A stretch of DNA of 64,000 nucleotides, from positions 62,001-126,000 of the forward strand of contig CAMYYY010000001.1 of NCBI GenBank assembly GCA_947303715.1. The letters run 5' to 3'. The notes beneath the pieces were generated by a model that was given only the letters and a program-made list of their open reading frames with translations, did no database searches and was not told the origin of the DNA. A program made the translations under genes and the position numbers. Source of the stretch: an uncultured Bacteroidales bacterium. GTDB taxonomy: Bacteria > Bacteroidota > Bacteroidia > Bacteroidales > Bacteroidaceae. Numbering within the stretch: position 1 is the first letter of the stretch; the number at the start of each line of letters is the position of its first letter. Positions 8,932 through 19,528 of the stretch are shown piece by piece.

Positions 8932-9474
8932 ATGAGAGTGATTGCCGGCAAATATCGTCATCGTCGGTTCGACGTTCCCAAGACTTTCAAGGCGCGTCCC
9001 ACGACCGACTTTGCCAAGGAGAATCTTTTCAATGTCCTTTCCAATTTTATTGATTTCGAGGATGTCCACATGGCGCTCGACCTGTTTGCCGGAACGGGAA
9101 GCATCAGCCTCGAACTGCTCTCCCGCGGCTGCGCTCGGGTAGTGTCTGTGGAAAAGGACTACGCCCACTATATATATATTAATAAGGTAAAGCGTGAGCT
9201 GGGCGACGAAGCCTGGCAGCCCGTCAAGGCCGACGTGTTTACCTTCCTTGGGCGCACGAATGAGCGCTACGACCTCATCTTTGCCGACCCGCCATACGCC
9301 CTGGAACGTCTGGCAGAGTTGCCCGACCTCATTTTCGGCAGCACTCTGCTGACTCCTGGTGGGATTTTTATCCTTGAGCATGGTGCCGATCACGATTTTT
9401 CCGCGCATCCCCGTTTTCTTCAGATGCGCACCTATGGAAGTGTACACTTCTCGTTGTTTTCCGAAAACCCTTAA
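8932..9474 (+). CDS. rsmD: 16S rRNA (guanine(966)-N2)-methyltransferase
   Basis: A 180-residue SAM-dependent methyltransferase that modifies G966 of 16S rRNA. The N-terminus MRVIAGKYRHRR is typical of RsmD, the SAM-binding motif DLFAGTGS is at 50-57 and the catalytic DPPY at 119-122. Length matches the family. It lies directly after DUF3822 and 13 bases before a secreted esterase gene. Confidence 0.95.
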   Translation: MRVIAGKYRHRRFDVPKTFKARPTTDFAKENLFNVLSNFIDFEDVHMALDLFAGTGSISLELLSRGCARVVSVEKDYAHYIYINKVKRELGDEAWQPVKADVFTFLGRTNERYDLIFADPPYALERLAELPDLIFGSTLLTPGGIFILEHGADHDFSAHPRFLQMRTYGSVHFSLFSENP

Positions 9475-9487
9475 AATATCTATAACA

Positions 9488-10381
9488 ATGAAAAAAGCAA
9501 TTCTTCTCCTCTCCCTTCTTCTTGCCCTCCCCGTGTGGGCACAGCGTATTGAGATTGACCTTTGGCCCAATGGCGCCCCGAATGACAATGGCTTGCTGCC
9601 TGAAAATGAGCGCGGCGCCAATGTCGGTAGCATCAGCGGCTCGTGTGTCGCCCATCTTACCGTCTTTCCTGCCAAGAACCCCACGGGCAAGGCTATTGTT
9701 GCCTGCCCTGGAGGCGGCTACACCCATCTTGCCATGAATCACGAAGGATTCAACATGGCTGATTGGTTTAATGCACAGGGCATCACCTATGCCGTTCTCA
9801 AATACCGTATGCCGTGTGGAAAGTGGCAAGTACCCCTTAGCGATACGCAGGAGGCCATCCGCATCATGCGCAGCCATGCCGAGGAATGGGGCATCAAGTC
9901 CGTGGGCATCATGGGTTCGTCAGCAGGAGGCCATCTTGCGGCTATGACATCCACCCATTGGGACGACCATTGGCAGGCTTACGACGCCTCTGCCTATGGC
10001 ATCCGTCGTCCCGACCTCAGCCCGCGCCCTGATTTTCAGATTCTGTTCTATCCCGTGGTGAGCGTCGATGCTGCCATTACCCATCGTGGAACGCGTGAGG
10101 GCGTAGTCGGCAAAAATCCCAACGCCAAGCAAGTAGATGCCTTCTGCAACGAAAAGAAGGTCAATGCCCAGACACCTCCTGCCTTCCTGATGCACTCTGC
10201 CGACGACCGTGTCGTGCCGCCTGAGAACAGCATCCGCTATTTCCAGGCTCTCGTCCAGAACGGCGTGCCCGTGGAGATGCACATCTATCCCACAGGAGGA
10301 CATGGATGGGGCTACAACGACTCCTTCATCTACAAGCCCTGCTGGACGATGGAACTTTCCGACTGGCTCCGTCGCCTGTAA
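9488..10381 (+). CDS. Secreted alpha/beta hydrolase (acetyl esterase-like)
   Basis: A 297-residue protein with a signal peptide (1-19, ending VWAQ). The oxyanion region PGGGYTHL is at about 74-81 and the nucleophile Ser145 sits in GSSAGG. An Asp in HSADDRVVP and a His in GGHGWG complete the triad. The closest well-known group is the Bacteroidota BD-FAE/AxeA-like acetyl (xylan) esterases, so deacylation of plant or host glycans in the periplasm or at the surface is likely. The start is the ATG preceding the signal peptide. Confidence 0.88.
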   Translation: MKKAILLLSLLLALPVWAQRIEIDLWPNGAPNDNGLLPENERGANVGSISGSCVAHLTVFPAKNPTGKAIVACPGGGYTHLAMNHEGFNMADWFNAQGITYAVLKYRMPCGKWQVPLSDTQEAIRIMRSHAEEWGIKSVGIMGSSAGGHLAAMTSTHWDDHWQAYDASAYGIRRPDLSPRPDFQILFYPVVSVDAAITHRGTREGVVGKNPNAKQVDAFCNEKKVNAQTPPAFLMHSADDRVVPPENSIRYFQALVQNGVPVEMHIYPTGGHGWGYNDSFIYKPCWTMELSDWLRRL

Positions 10382-10409
10382 CGAGCGGTTGATAACGTAG
10401 TGGAATAAA

Positions 10410-10455
10410 TTTTTAGCGCAGTACTCTGGCAACTCAGAGCACTGCGCTAAAAAAT
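10410..10455. terminator. Bidirectional intrinsic terminator between convergent genes
   Basis: A hairpin with arms AGCGCAGT-CTCTG and CAGAG-ACTGCGCT (one internal mismatch), flanked by T-runs on one side and A-runs on the other, so it can stop transcription in both directions. It sits between two convergent esterase genes. Confidence 0.85.
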
Positions 10456-10488
10456 TAAAATCAAACTTTATTTTGCGAGGTCAGGCCT

Positions 10489-11727
<1,239 letters not shown>

Positions 11728-11737
11728 TTAAAAGGTA

Positions 11738-14700
11738 TTAGTGAATAATAATCTTTTGTCCTTGGCGGAAGTAGATGCCCGAGGGAAGTGCGCGGGTGTC
11801 GGTTCCAACGCAACGTCCGTCGGGTGAGTAGATGAGGGTACTATTGGGCGTCACGCCTGTTACGACGGTATCGATGCCAGTGTCGAACGGGGCGTAGAGC
11901 TGGAGTTCCGAGAGACCGAAATCCGTAAAGAGGTTGTTGTCCTGTGCTGCGTGGTTACGGTAGTTCACATCATCAACGATAATGCGGATGTAGCTGTAGG
12001 GGCTTCCGAGGTCGAGCAGGGGAGAGTACCAGTCAGCCTCCCTCTCGGTAACGAAACCGCCGTCCTGCGGGTAAGCGTTGCCGATGTTCTGGATGGTGCA
12101 GCAGTCGTGCCACTCTTCACCATCGACAGAGGCGCTGACGGTAATGCGCATGGGGCGTAGGTAAGTCTTCGTGGAACTATATGCACGGGTGTAGAGCCAG
12201 AAGGACTGCACAGGCTTGGGCAGCGCAATCTCGATGTAGGGTTTGTCGAGGGCTGCCAGTTCCTCTGGCGTGTGAAGGGTGGGATTCGTCTGGTAGGCGG
12301 TAGAAGACTTGCCGTCGATGAGCGACGAGAGCACGTTGCGCCCTGCTCCCGGACTATTGGTGCTGAGTTGGGCGACCTCGTTAATCTGTGGGTACAGGTC
12401 GATGAAATCGTCGCTGGGGGCATTCTTCGAGCCGTCAATCCGTTTCGTTGTCTCATCGGCTGAGCCGAAACTGGAAGCTGGGATGAATGCCCATGCGGAG
12501 GGACCGTCAGCGGCTTCGCTGGGTGCAACGCCGGCAACGCGTCCACCTACTCCAAAGCCACTCATCTCAAAGTCGGCGACGCAGTCGAGTTCTGTCTGTT
12601 CACAGCGGATAGCGTAAGGATCGTCCGTGTGAACCTCATAAGGATTGTCGCTCAAGGGGCAGACATAGATGGGGACTTGGCTTTCCGTCAGACGGGCATA
12701 GTCGGCATCGGTATAGGAAAGGTAGCGTCCTGTACCTTCGTTCTTTATGTAATAACGACAGCCCTTATGGGTGGAATTGACGTATACTACTTGCCAGATA
12801 AAGTTCGGGTTGCCCGGATCAACGTTGTTCCATGCCACGAGGTTGTCGCCAAAGGCATAGAGAGCCTTGACAACACCGCTTGAGAAGGCTTTGCTGGTGA
12901 TGATATAGCGTCCGTCGGCAAGGTCACGCCGGATGGCAATGTTATCGTGGGTAGTACGCAGGGCTGCTTCGAGGGCTGCATATTCCTCATCGGTAGCTGT
13001 GCGGGCAGCAAGAGCCAATTGGGCAGCTTCAAGGGCTTCGAAGTAGGCCTTGACGCCAATGGGATCGTACATGGCGCTATGGTAGTTGATGCCGTCGCCC
13101 GTGTACTCGGCTACCAAGGCTGCCAATGAGGTGTAGGCAGGTGTCTCATCGGCACCCTTGAGGTATTCGAAGGGGATGCCCTCGAGCTTGAACGAACTGA
13201 AGCTAAGGCACGACTGCCCCGTCATGTTAACGATGATACCCAGCGAAATCTCAGAGGGTTGCAGCAGGGAGAAGCTGACGGTGCAGTTGTTGAGCATATC
13301 CCAGGCAAGGGCTGACGTTTCGCAGTCGTCCTCGCCCACCAGTTTCGAGCCGTAGTTGACGACGATGCGACTGGTCTGCGTGGAGGTGCCGTCGCTGAGG
13401 GTACACGAGAAGGTGTAATGACCCGCAGGGAGGTTGATGGTCTGCCAGAGGCGGTAGTCGTGCAGCTCGTCGGCAAAGTTGCTCCAGATGGTTTCGATGG
13501 TGATGTCGTTTCCATGAGCGGTATCGACGTGGGCACCTGTGACGATGCTGCCGCTCTTGATGGCATTTGCCTCTTTCCAACCGCTGCGGGCGGTACCCAT
13601 TTCAAGACGCAGGAAGCGACTGCTGTTCGTGGGGTTGACAGTACCCGAGGCGGTACGATAGGGACGCTGGTAGTTGGTGAGATAGCGTGCGGAGATGTCG
13701 CCTGAAGGCTCGGCTTCGAGGTCAAGGGTGAAGACGCCAAGGGCTGAGTTCCAGGCATCGCCATCAGGACCGAAGTTGACGCGAAGGGCATCGAGGCTGT
13801 TTGAGGTACGGTCGATGACATTGCCGCCATTTTGATTGAAGTCGTAATAGACACAGAGCCCGTCGTCAGCTTGTGCCGAGGCGATGTCGGCGATGGGAGC
13901 GTTGCAGTAGCGACAGATAGCCTCTTCGTCAAGGGCGGTGCTCCAGATGCGGAATTCATCCATCAGGCCATTGAAGCTGCTTGTCTCGCTGCCGATGACG
14001 ACATCCCCTTCCCACGCGGGAGAGGTTGTGCCGAGCTTTGTGGTTGGGCTGCTGAAGACGATAGCATCGCGCCAGAAGGTAACGGCACCAGCGTTGTAGG
14101 TGATGGCATAGTGATGCCACTCGTTGAGGACGACGAATCCCGTGTCGGAGGTAACCTTCTTGCCGTCAAGGACAAGGGTAACGGCACCATTCTCAGCACA
14201 TGAGGTACTGAAGACGCTGGAGGAGAAGGTAGAGCAGCCTGTGTAGGACGAGGGGCGCATCCACCAGTCGATAGTGAAGGCTGGTGTCTCGGCTGCGATG
14301 GGGGAGTGGAGTTTCAAGTATTCAGTTCCTGTAAAGTGGAGGGCCGTACCCGCATCGGCGTTGCTGACGGTGAGCAGCCCGCCTTGGGTAGACTTGTTTG
14401 TTCCCTCCGTATTGCTGACGATGAGAGAGACGTCGTAGATACCTGGGGCAGCGGGGACGATGACGGGATTCTTGCCGCTGATGGTAAAGCCGCGACGCGC
14501 GTTCACAAGCTCCCATGTCCATGCTGTGGGCTCATAGCGGCTCTTGTCCTTCAGCCAAACGGTATCGCCCAACAGGACGGCTGTGGGTGTGACATCGAAG
14601 AGCGCAGCGGGAGCCGCAGCACTAACCGTTACCTCTTGGCTGACGGATGAGGAGCCATAGGCATTCGTAGCGGTAAGGGTGACGCGGAAGGTGCCGAGAG

Positions 14701-17521
14701 AGGTGTAGAGTGCTGATGCGTTGGTGGTAGTGATGTGTTCCACTTCAGCACCGGGCATCTCCCAGACATAGGTGCAGCCGTCGCCCTCCGTGCGGTTGAT
14801 GAAACTGAATCTGTCGCCTGCAGGCAGCACGTTCGCTGAGGCCTCAAAGGCGGCAACGGGCGCTGAGCCTTCCTGAACGATGATATCCGTACTGCCCCAG
14901 GCCGTCTCGCCATTCGTAAAGGTAGCTGCCAGCTTAATCGTAAAGGTGCCTGCTTCGGGGAAGACAAACGTGGGGTTCTTACCGCTCACATCGGGCATCT
15001 CGGCGCCATCGGCATGCCATTGCCAGCTGACGGCATCGACAGGGGTAATGGCGCGGAATGTAGTGGGGATACCCGCTATGATGGGATCATCAACAGCCAT
15101 TTCAACCGAGGGCTCTGAAGTGGAATTACAGAGGTCGTTGTTGATGTCTGTCTCCCATGTGCCGGTAGCCCAGAGGGTGGCGTGCTTGCCGGAGACCATT
15201 TCGCGGATGCGTACCTCATCGCCCACGTGGATGGTGTCCATGGGCAGATAGAGCAGCAGATCCTCCTGCTCAGCGGGGTTGGCGATGCGGCTGTACATGT
15301 CAGCCTTGATTTCATCCTGTGTACGTACCTTCTTCCAAAGGCGGAACTCGTCCAGCCCGGCGCTCCAGAACTGATTGGTGCCAGAATGTCCGAATTTCAG
15401 CGTGCCAAAAGCACCCAGACCCGAGTAGGTGTCGGAGGTGATGGCACCTTTGCGGACGCCGTTCACGTAGGCTATCATGGTGTTGCGGTCGATGACAATG
15501 GCAACGTGTGTCCATTTGCCCGTCTTGAAAGCGTTCCCCAGTACCATACGGTCGCCAGAGGTGGTGTTCCAACCGGCATAGAGCTGCCCGCTGTTGTCGG
15601 TATGGAAGAGGAAGGTGCCCCAGCCTGGTCCAAGCTGGTCCACGTAGCTGCGGTTGAGGTCTGAGCGCATCCAGAATTCAAAGGTAGCCTTGCCCAGCGG
15701 CTGCGTGACAGCCGAGGGGATAGCCATGCCGCTCTCCTTCAGGACGAGGACGTTGTTGTCTTCCGACAGGGGTGTCAGGGCAAGAGCCGGATTGGATTTT
15801 GCGGATTCCTGTCGGTATTCCCCACAGGCATAGACGGCGCAGACCGTGTAGGGATCGCTGCCGAGGAGAGCAGGTTGATAGGTAGTTGTACCCGCAGGGA
15901 GCTCGGCTATCAGCTGGCTGCCCTCGTAGAGATTGTACCCCAACAGCTCAATACCCGAGGCTTGGGGAACGGTCCAGGAGAGGACGCCATCCGTAAGCTG
16001 GAGGTTGCGTGGGGGATAGATTTGTTCCCCAGGGACAATGACGCTGATGATGGTCTGCTTTCCTTTGTTCTGAATAGTGACGTTGTGCTTGTCGAAGGGA
16101 ATCTCTATGCCGTTCGGGTCCACCTCGTAGTTCATGATGGAGGCATCGTAGATGTGTCCTTCGCCCACAGCCGTGCTCTTGGTCTTGACGATAAAAAAAT
16201 ACTTGAGGGGCTTTGTACGGTCGAAGGTGAGCGTAAGGTCGGTGAGGTCGTAGCCAAACTCCATGGGCTCATAGTGCATGCCGTCGACCCAGCGTCCCAA
16301 CATGGGAACCTCGGGCGCAGGTACGCTGGCTTTCGAGTCGCCGGCATACTTGAAGTGCTCCATGTTGATGGTCTGATCGGGCTGAGTGGCGTTGAGGTCG
16401 GTAGAGATGCCGGCGCAAAGCAATATCTCGCTGCGGCGTGAGTAGTCCATCTTCAGCTTGATGGTACGCAGGGGGCGATAGACCTTGCGGATGTAATACG
16501 AGCCGGGTGTCCAGACTACCTGATCGGTACCTACGCCGTAGCAATACTTGTAGGGGCAGTAGATGAATCCCTTGTTCTCCCAGCCGTCACCCCACGAGTT
16601 GGCGATGATCCAGGCTCCCACTTCGTCCTCGTCCACTTCGCCCACGTTGCCGTCGCCGTCGAGGTCGAATTCAATGCGGTCGTCATAGCCTACGATGGTA
16701 AGGGCGTGGTTGTAGGTGTCGCCCCAGGCCTTGACGTACTTCATGCCCGCCACACCGATATCCTTGTTGTTCTTTGTGTTGGGGATGGCTGCCCAGGTGC
16801 CGTAGGCTGCCACACCGATGCCCGCTACGCCACCTGAGTGATAGCTCTCGTCGCCACAATGGTTGTAGATCCATTCCTTCAGCATCTGGCGTCCCTCGGG
16901 CGTGTTGGTGGCAGGGAATGAGAACGACGACTCGGCTCTGTTCCACATGGCGCTGAACCATTTGTCGTAGCCCTGCATCCAGCCATAGTCGTTGTCGTCG
17001 TGGGTCTGGGCGCCGAAGAGCCGGCTGTAGGTTCGTCCTCCGTAGGTGACGACGTTGGGGATGCCGTTCGTACAGGCCATCACCTCCTTGTCGCTGTTCT
17101 GGTAGGTGAGCAGCCAGGTGAAGTGGGTGGGGTACATGTTCTCGGGGAGTGAGCCGTCGAGGTCGCGCCAGGCGTTGATTTCATGCCCGAACATATAGGC
17201 GATGTTCTGTGCCGAGCCACACGAGCCTCCGTCCTGATTGAAGATGGGGGAGAAGTATTTGTCTTCGCCATTGTTGACATGGTCGGGCAGTTCTGTCTTG
17301 ATGCCGGCACGCTGGCGTGCCTTGAAGCGTTGGTAGACCGGATTGTCCGTCTGGTGGACGGGCTCGAGGTTGAGGTCGGGGAAGAGGGTGCGGTCCACCG
17401 AGATGACGTCCTTGCCGACGGTCATCTTCTCCGTCCTATGATTGTTCTGGGCCATTGCCGTTGCCCCTCCTGCGAGGCAGAGGGCAGCAAACAGCATGAT
17501 ATTCCAACATCTCTTTTTCAT
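11738..17521 (-). CDS. Giant secreted papain-family (C1A) multidomain protein
   Basis: A 1927-residue exported protein with signal peptide 1-25. The cysteine peptidase domain has the full active-site set: QDGGSCGSA (Cys101), NHALTIVGYDD (His near 272) and ANSWGDGW (Asn near 309). An Asp-rich insert resembling a calcium loop (DLDGDGNVGEVDEDE) lies between the His and Asn. Then follow a LamG/concanavalin-like domain (about 620-770), about three PKD-like repeats (830-1060), a second LamG (1070-1230), a galactose-binding-like region, a helical FIVAR-like stretch, a ricin-like region, a discoidin-like domain and a C-terminus ending GIYFRQGQKIIIH, like a sorting tail. It probably cleaves extracellular protein or glycoprotein while bound to glycans. 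Domain edges are estimates. Confidence 0.85.
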   Translation of the reverse strand: MKKRCWNIMLFAALCLAGGATAMAQNNHRTEKMTVGKDVISVDRTLFPDLNLEPVHQTDNPVYQRFKARQRAGIKTELPDHVNNGEDKYFSPIFNQDGGSCGSAQNIAYMFGHEINAWRDLDGSLPENMYPTHFTWLLTYQNSDKEVMACTNGIPNVVTYGGRTYSRLFGAQTHDDNDYGWMQGYDKWFSAMWNRAESSFSFPATNTPEGRQMLKEWIYNHCGDESYHSGGVAGIGVAAYGTWAAIPNTKNNKDIGVAGMKYVKAWGDTYNHALTIVGYDDRIEFDLDGDGNVGEVDEDEVGAWIIANSWGDGWENKGFIYCPYKYCYGVGTDQVVWTPGSYYIRKVYRPLRTIKLKMDYSRRSEILLCAGISTDLNATQPDQTINMEHFKYAGDSKASVPAPEVPMLGRWVDGMHYEPMEFGYDLTDLTLTFDRTKPLKYFFIVKTKSTAVGEGHIYDASIMNYEVDPNGIEIPFDKHNVTIQNKGKQTIISVIVPGEQIYPPRNLQLTDGVLSWTVPQASGIELLGYNLYEGSQLIAELPAGTTTYQPALLGSDPYTVCAVYACGEYRQESAKSNPALALTPLSEDNNVLVLKESGMAIPSAVTQPLGKATFEFWMRSDLNRSYVDQLGPGWGTFLFHTDNSGQLYAGWNTTSGDRMVLGNAFKTGKWTHVAIVIDRNTMIAYVNGVRKGAITSDTYSGLGAFGTLKFGHSGTNQFWSAGLDEFRLWKKVRTQDEIKADMYSRIANPAEQEDLLLYLPMDTIHVGDEVRIREMVSGKHATLWATGTWETDINNDLCNSTSEPSVEMAVDDPIIAGIPTTFRAITPVDAVSWQWHADGAEMPDVSGKNPTFVFPEAGTFTIKLAATFTNGETAWGSTDIIVQEGSAPVAAFEASANVLPAGDRFSFINRTEGDGCTYVWEMPGAEVEHITTTNASALYTSLGTFRVTLTATNAYGSSSVSQEVTVSAAAPAALFDVTPTAVLLGDTVWLKDKSRYEPTAWTWELVNARRGFTISGKNPVIVPAAPGIYDVSLIVSNTEGTNKSTQGGLLTVSNADAGTALHFTGTEYLKLHSPIAAETPAFTIDWWMRPSSYTGCSTFSSSVFSTSCAENGAVTLVLDGKKVTSDTGFVVLNEWHHYAITYNAGAVTFWRDAIVFSSPTTKLGTTSPAWEGDVVIGSETSSFNGLMDEFRIWSTALDEEAICRYCNAPIADIASAQADDGLCVYYDFNQNGGNVIDRTSNSLDALRVNFGPDGDAWNSALGVFTLDLEAEPSGDISARYLTNYQRPYRTASGTVNPTNSSRFLRLEMGTARSGWKEANAIKSGSIVTGAHVDTAHGNDITIETIWSNFADELHDYRLWQTINLPAGHYTFSCTLSDGTSTQTSRIVVNYGSKLVGEDDCETSALAWDMLNNCTVSFSLLQPSEISLGIIVNMTGQSCLSFSSFKLEGIPFEYLKGADETPAYTSLAALVAEYTGDGINYHSAMYDPIGVKAYFEALEAAQLALAARTATDEEYAALEAALRTTHDNIAIRRDLADGRYIITSKAFSSGVVKALYAFGDNLVAWNNVDPGNPNFIWQVVYVNSTHKGCRYYIKNEGTGRYLSYTDADYARLTESQVPIYVCPLSDNPYEVHTDDPYAIRCEQTELDCVADFEMSGFGVGGRVAGVAPSEAADGPSAWAFIPASSFGSADETTKRIDGSKNAPSDDFIDLYPQINEVAQLSTNSPGAGRNVLSSLIDGKSSTAYQTNPTLHTPEELAALDKPYIEIALPKPVQSFWLYTRAYSSTKTYLRPMRITVSASVDGEEWHDCCTIQNIGNAYPQDGGFVTEREADWYSPLLDLGSPYSYIRIIVDDVNYRNHAAQDNNLFTDFGLSELQLYAPFDTGIDTVVTGVTPNSTLIYSPDGRCVGTDTRALPSGIYFRQGQKIIIH

Positions 17522-17554
17522 GATGATAGGGTGTTCTTTTATCTTTATGGATGA

Positions 17555-18619
17555 TTATCGTTCTCGGATGAAGTCCAGCGCCTCAAGGATTTCCTCGCGT
17601 GTGGCGGTGCTGTCGAGACGTACGTCGCCAGGGGCAGCCAGCAGGGCAAACCGTACGACGTCGACAGAAAGATTCTTCTTGTCGTGCAGCATCAGGGCAT
17701 AGAGCCGTTCGTAGTCCTTGCAGCTGATGGGGCAGGGGCCGTAGAGCTCGGCGAGCAGGCCCGTGGTGCTGCGGAGGGTCTCTATGGAGAAGGTCGGTTC
17801 GTGGGCGATGTGGGAGAGGTAGAGCTCGCCGATCATGCCCCATGCCACGGCATAGCCGTGGAGGACGGGGGTGTGCTTCTCCAGCAACAGCGATTCGATG
17901 GCGTGGCCGATGGTATGGCCGAAGTTGAGTGCCTTGCGGAGCCCCTTTTCCGTGGGGTCGGCTGCCACAATCCCCTCCTTGATGCCGACGGACTGGCGGA
18001 TAAGGGCTGTAGCGTCTTTTCCCTGGCTGAAGATGTCTGCCAGTTCGTCCATTTGGGCTAAGGCGTTGCCTTGGCTGCCAATGAGGATGTGCTTGAACAT
18101 CTCAGCCATGCCGCTCAGGAGGTTTTCCTTGTCGAGTGTGGCGAGGAATCCGCCGTAGAGTACCACATGCTCGGGCAGGTGGAAGGCTCCGATTTCGTTC
18201 TTCAGCCCCCCGAAGTTGATGCCCGTCTTGCCTCCTGTGGCTGCATCGACCATGGCCAGCAGGGTAGTGGGGACGTTAATGTAGCGGATGCCGCGTTTGA
18301 ATGTGGCTGCTGCGAAGCCTCCGATGTCCGTCACGACGCCCCCGCCCACGTTGACGAGCAGGCTGTGGCGTGTGGCACCCTGCTCCGAGAGCGCCCTCCA
18401 CACGAGGGCCAGCGTGTCGATATTTTTGTTGTCATCACCTGCTGCAACGGTGATGGGCTGTCCGGCAAATCCTGGAAATCCGGAAGCTCCGGACGACAGG
18501 ACGAGCGGCCAGCACTTCTCCTTCGTGTTTTCGTCGCAGAGCACAAAGACGCGGTCGGCCTTGGCTTCGCGGATGAGGTCGTTGAGGGTTTGGCTTATGT
18601 CGGTGGAGGTGATAATCAT
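17555..18619 (-). CDS. aroB: 3-dehydroquinate synthase
   Basis: The enzyme converts DAHP to 3-dehydroquinate, step two of the shikimate pathway, using NAD+ and a divalent metal. The NAD loop VGGGVVTDIGG, the TTLLAMVDAATGGKTGIN block and the metal-binding region with GMAEMFKH and the later NFGHTIGHAIE motif are all present. Start choice: the ATG at 18619 overlaps the stop of the upstream glycosyltransferase as ATGA, a typical translational-coupling arrangement; an ATG three codons upstream (18628) is the alternative. Confidence 0.95.
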   Translation of the reverse strand: MIITSTDISQTLNDLIREAKADRVFVLCDENTKEKCWPLVLSSGASGFPGFAGQPITVAAGDDNKNIDTLALVWRALSEQGATRHSLLVNVGGGVVTDIGGFAAATFKRGIRYINVPTTLLAMVDAATGGKTGINFGGLKNEIGAFHLPEHVVLYGGFLATLDKENLLSGMAEMFKHILIGSQGNALAQMDELADIFSQGKDATALIRQSVGIKEGIVAADPTEKGLRKALNFGHTIGHAIESLLLEKHTPVLHGYAVAWGMIGELYLSHIAHEPTFSIETLRSTTGLLAELYGPCPISCKDYERLYALMLHDKKNLSVDVVRFALLAAPGDVRLDSTATREEILEALDFIRER

Positions 18620-19428
18620 AGGGTGCAATAATAGGCCAGTTTGTAGAGTTTGAAAAGGAAGAGCGAGGGGCGCCGGCTCCGTGTGAGCCGTCTTTCCCAG
18701 CGTCTGCCACAGCGTTTGTAGAGCCGCGATAGGATTCCGGTCAGTCCCAGGCGGTGCGCCTTTCGGTAACTCTTCAGCAGGGTCGAGTAGCCCTCCAGCT
18801 CCCTCTCCATCTTTTTCAGGCTGCGCAGGGCCGTGCGGCTTTTTTCAAGGAAAACGTCGTTGGTTTCGATATCGGTGTTGAGGAGGGGGTTGTCAATGTG
18901 GAGGATGGGTATTCCCCTGCGTTGCAGCTCAGCCCCGAACAGGGTGTCCTCGTGGCCATATTCCGTAAACTGCTCGTTGAAGCGGATGTCCATGAACGTG
19001 GCCCGGTCGATGAGGAAGCTGAAGGAGGTGAAGCGCTCATAGGGATGCCGGTTCCGCGCTGCTGCCCGTCGCTGGTGCCTGGCTGCTTCCTCATAGTGGA
19101 AGCGCAGGCTGACGTCGGGCGAGGGGAGGACATCGACGTTGTGCTGCCCTCCACACACCACGGGTGCCAGCATCGAGGCCTGCCAGTAGCGTTCCAGAAA
19201 GTGGGGGCTGTCCACAGCCGCATCGCAGTCGATGAAGAGGAGTTTCTCCCCCCGTGACTGATCCGCCAGCCAGTTGCGCACACGGGCCCGTCCCAGGCGC
19301 AGCTTCTCGTCGTCAGCCACAATCACCTCGTAGTCGATGCCCAGGGCATCACCCTGCGTGTGCAGGTCGGCCACCAGCTGCGTGCAGTCATAGCGATAGA
19401 CGGGAATCAGTATGCTTAAATCGCCCAT
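18616..19428 (-). CDS. Glycosyltransferase family 2
   Basis: A 270-residue GT-A fold enzyme. It begins SILIPVYRYD, has the nucleotide-sugar metal site in FIDCDAAV (near residue 70) and an acceptor-side region EYGHEDTLFG near 165, typical of Bacteroidota GT2 proteins that act on surface glycans. The C-terminal 60 residues are very basic, suggesting membrane association. It is the upstream partner of aroB, with the two genes overlapping by 4 bases. The sugar donor and acceptor are unknown. Confidence 0.88.
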   Translation of the reverse strand: MGDLSILIPVYRYDCTQLVADLHTQGDALGIDYEVIVADDEKLRLGRARVRNWLADQSRGEKLLFIDCDAAVDSPHFLERYWQASMLAPVVCGGQHNVDVLPSPDVSLRFHYEEAARHQRRAAARNRHPYERFTSFSFLIDRATFMDIRFNEQFTEYGHEDTLFGAELQRRGIPILHIDNPLLNTDIETNDVFLEKSRTALRSLKKMERELEGYSTLLKSYRKAHRLGLTGILSRLYKRCGRRWERRLTRSRRPSLFLFKLYKLAYYCTL

Positions 19429-19476
19429 TTTTTAAAGAATCCTCTAAAATCGTGCGAAGATAGGAATTTTTTTTCG

Positions 19477-19484
19477 TATCTTTG
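19477..19484 (+). promoter_or_regulatory. Predicted -7 element of rarA
   Basis: TATCTTTG followed by GC, an exact TAnnTTTG match, 45 bases upstream of the rarA ATG. The -33 position is not obvious. Confidence 0.6.
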
Positions 19485-19528
19485 CAAGGTTTTATTCAAT
19501 TTTCAATTTTCAATCCTCAATTTTAACG

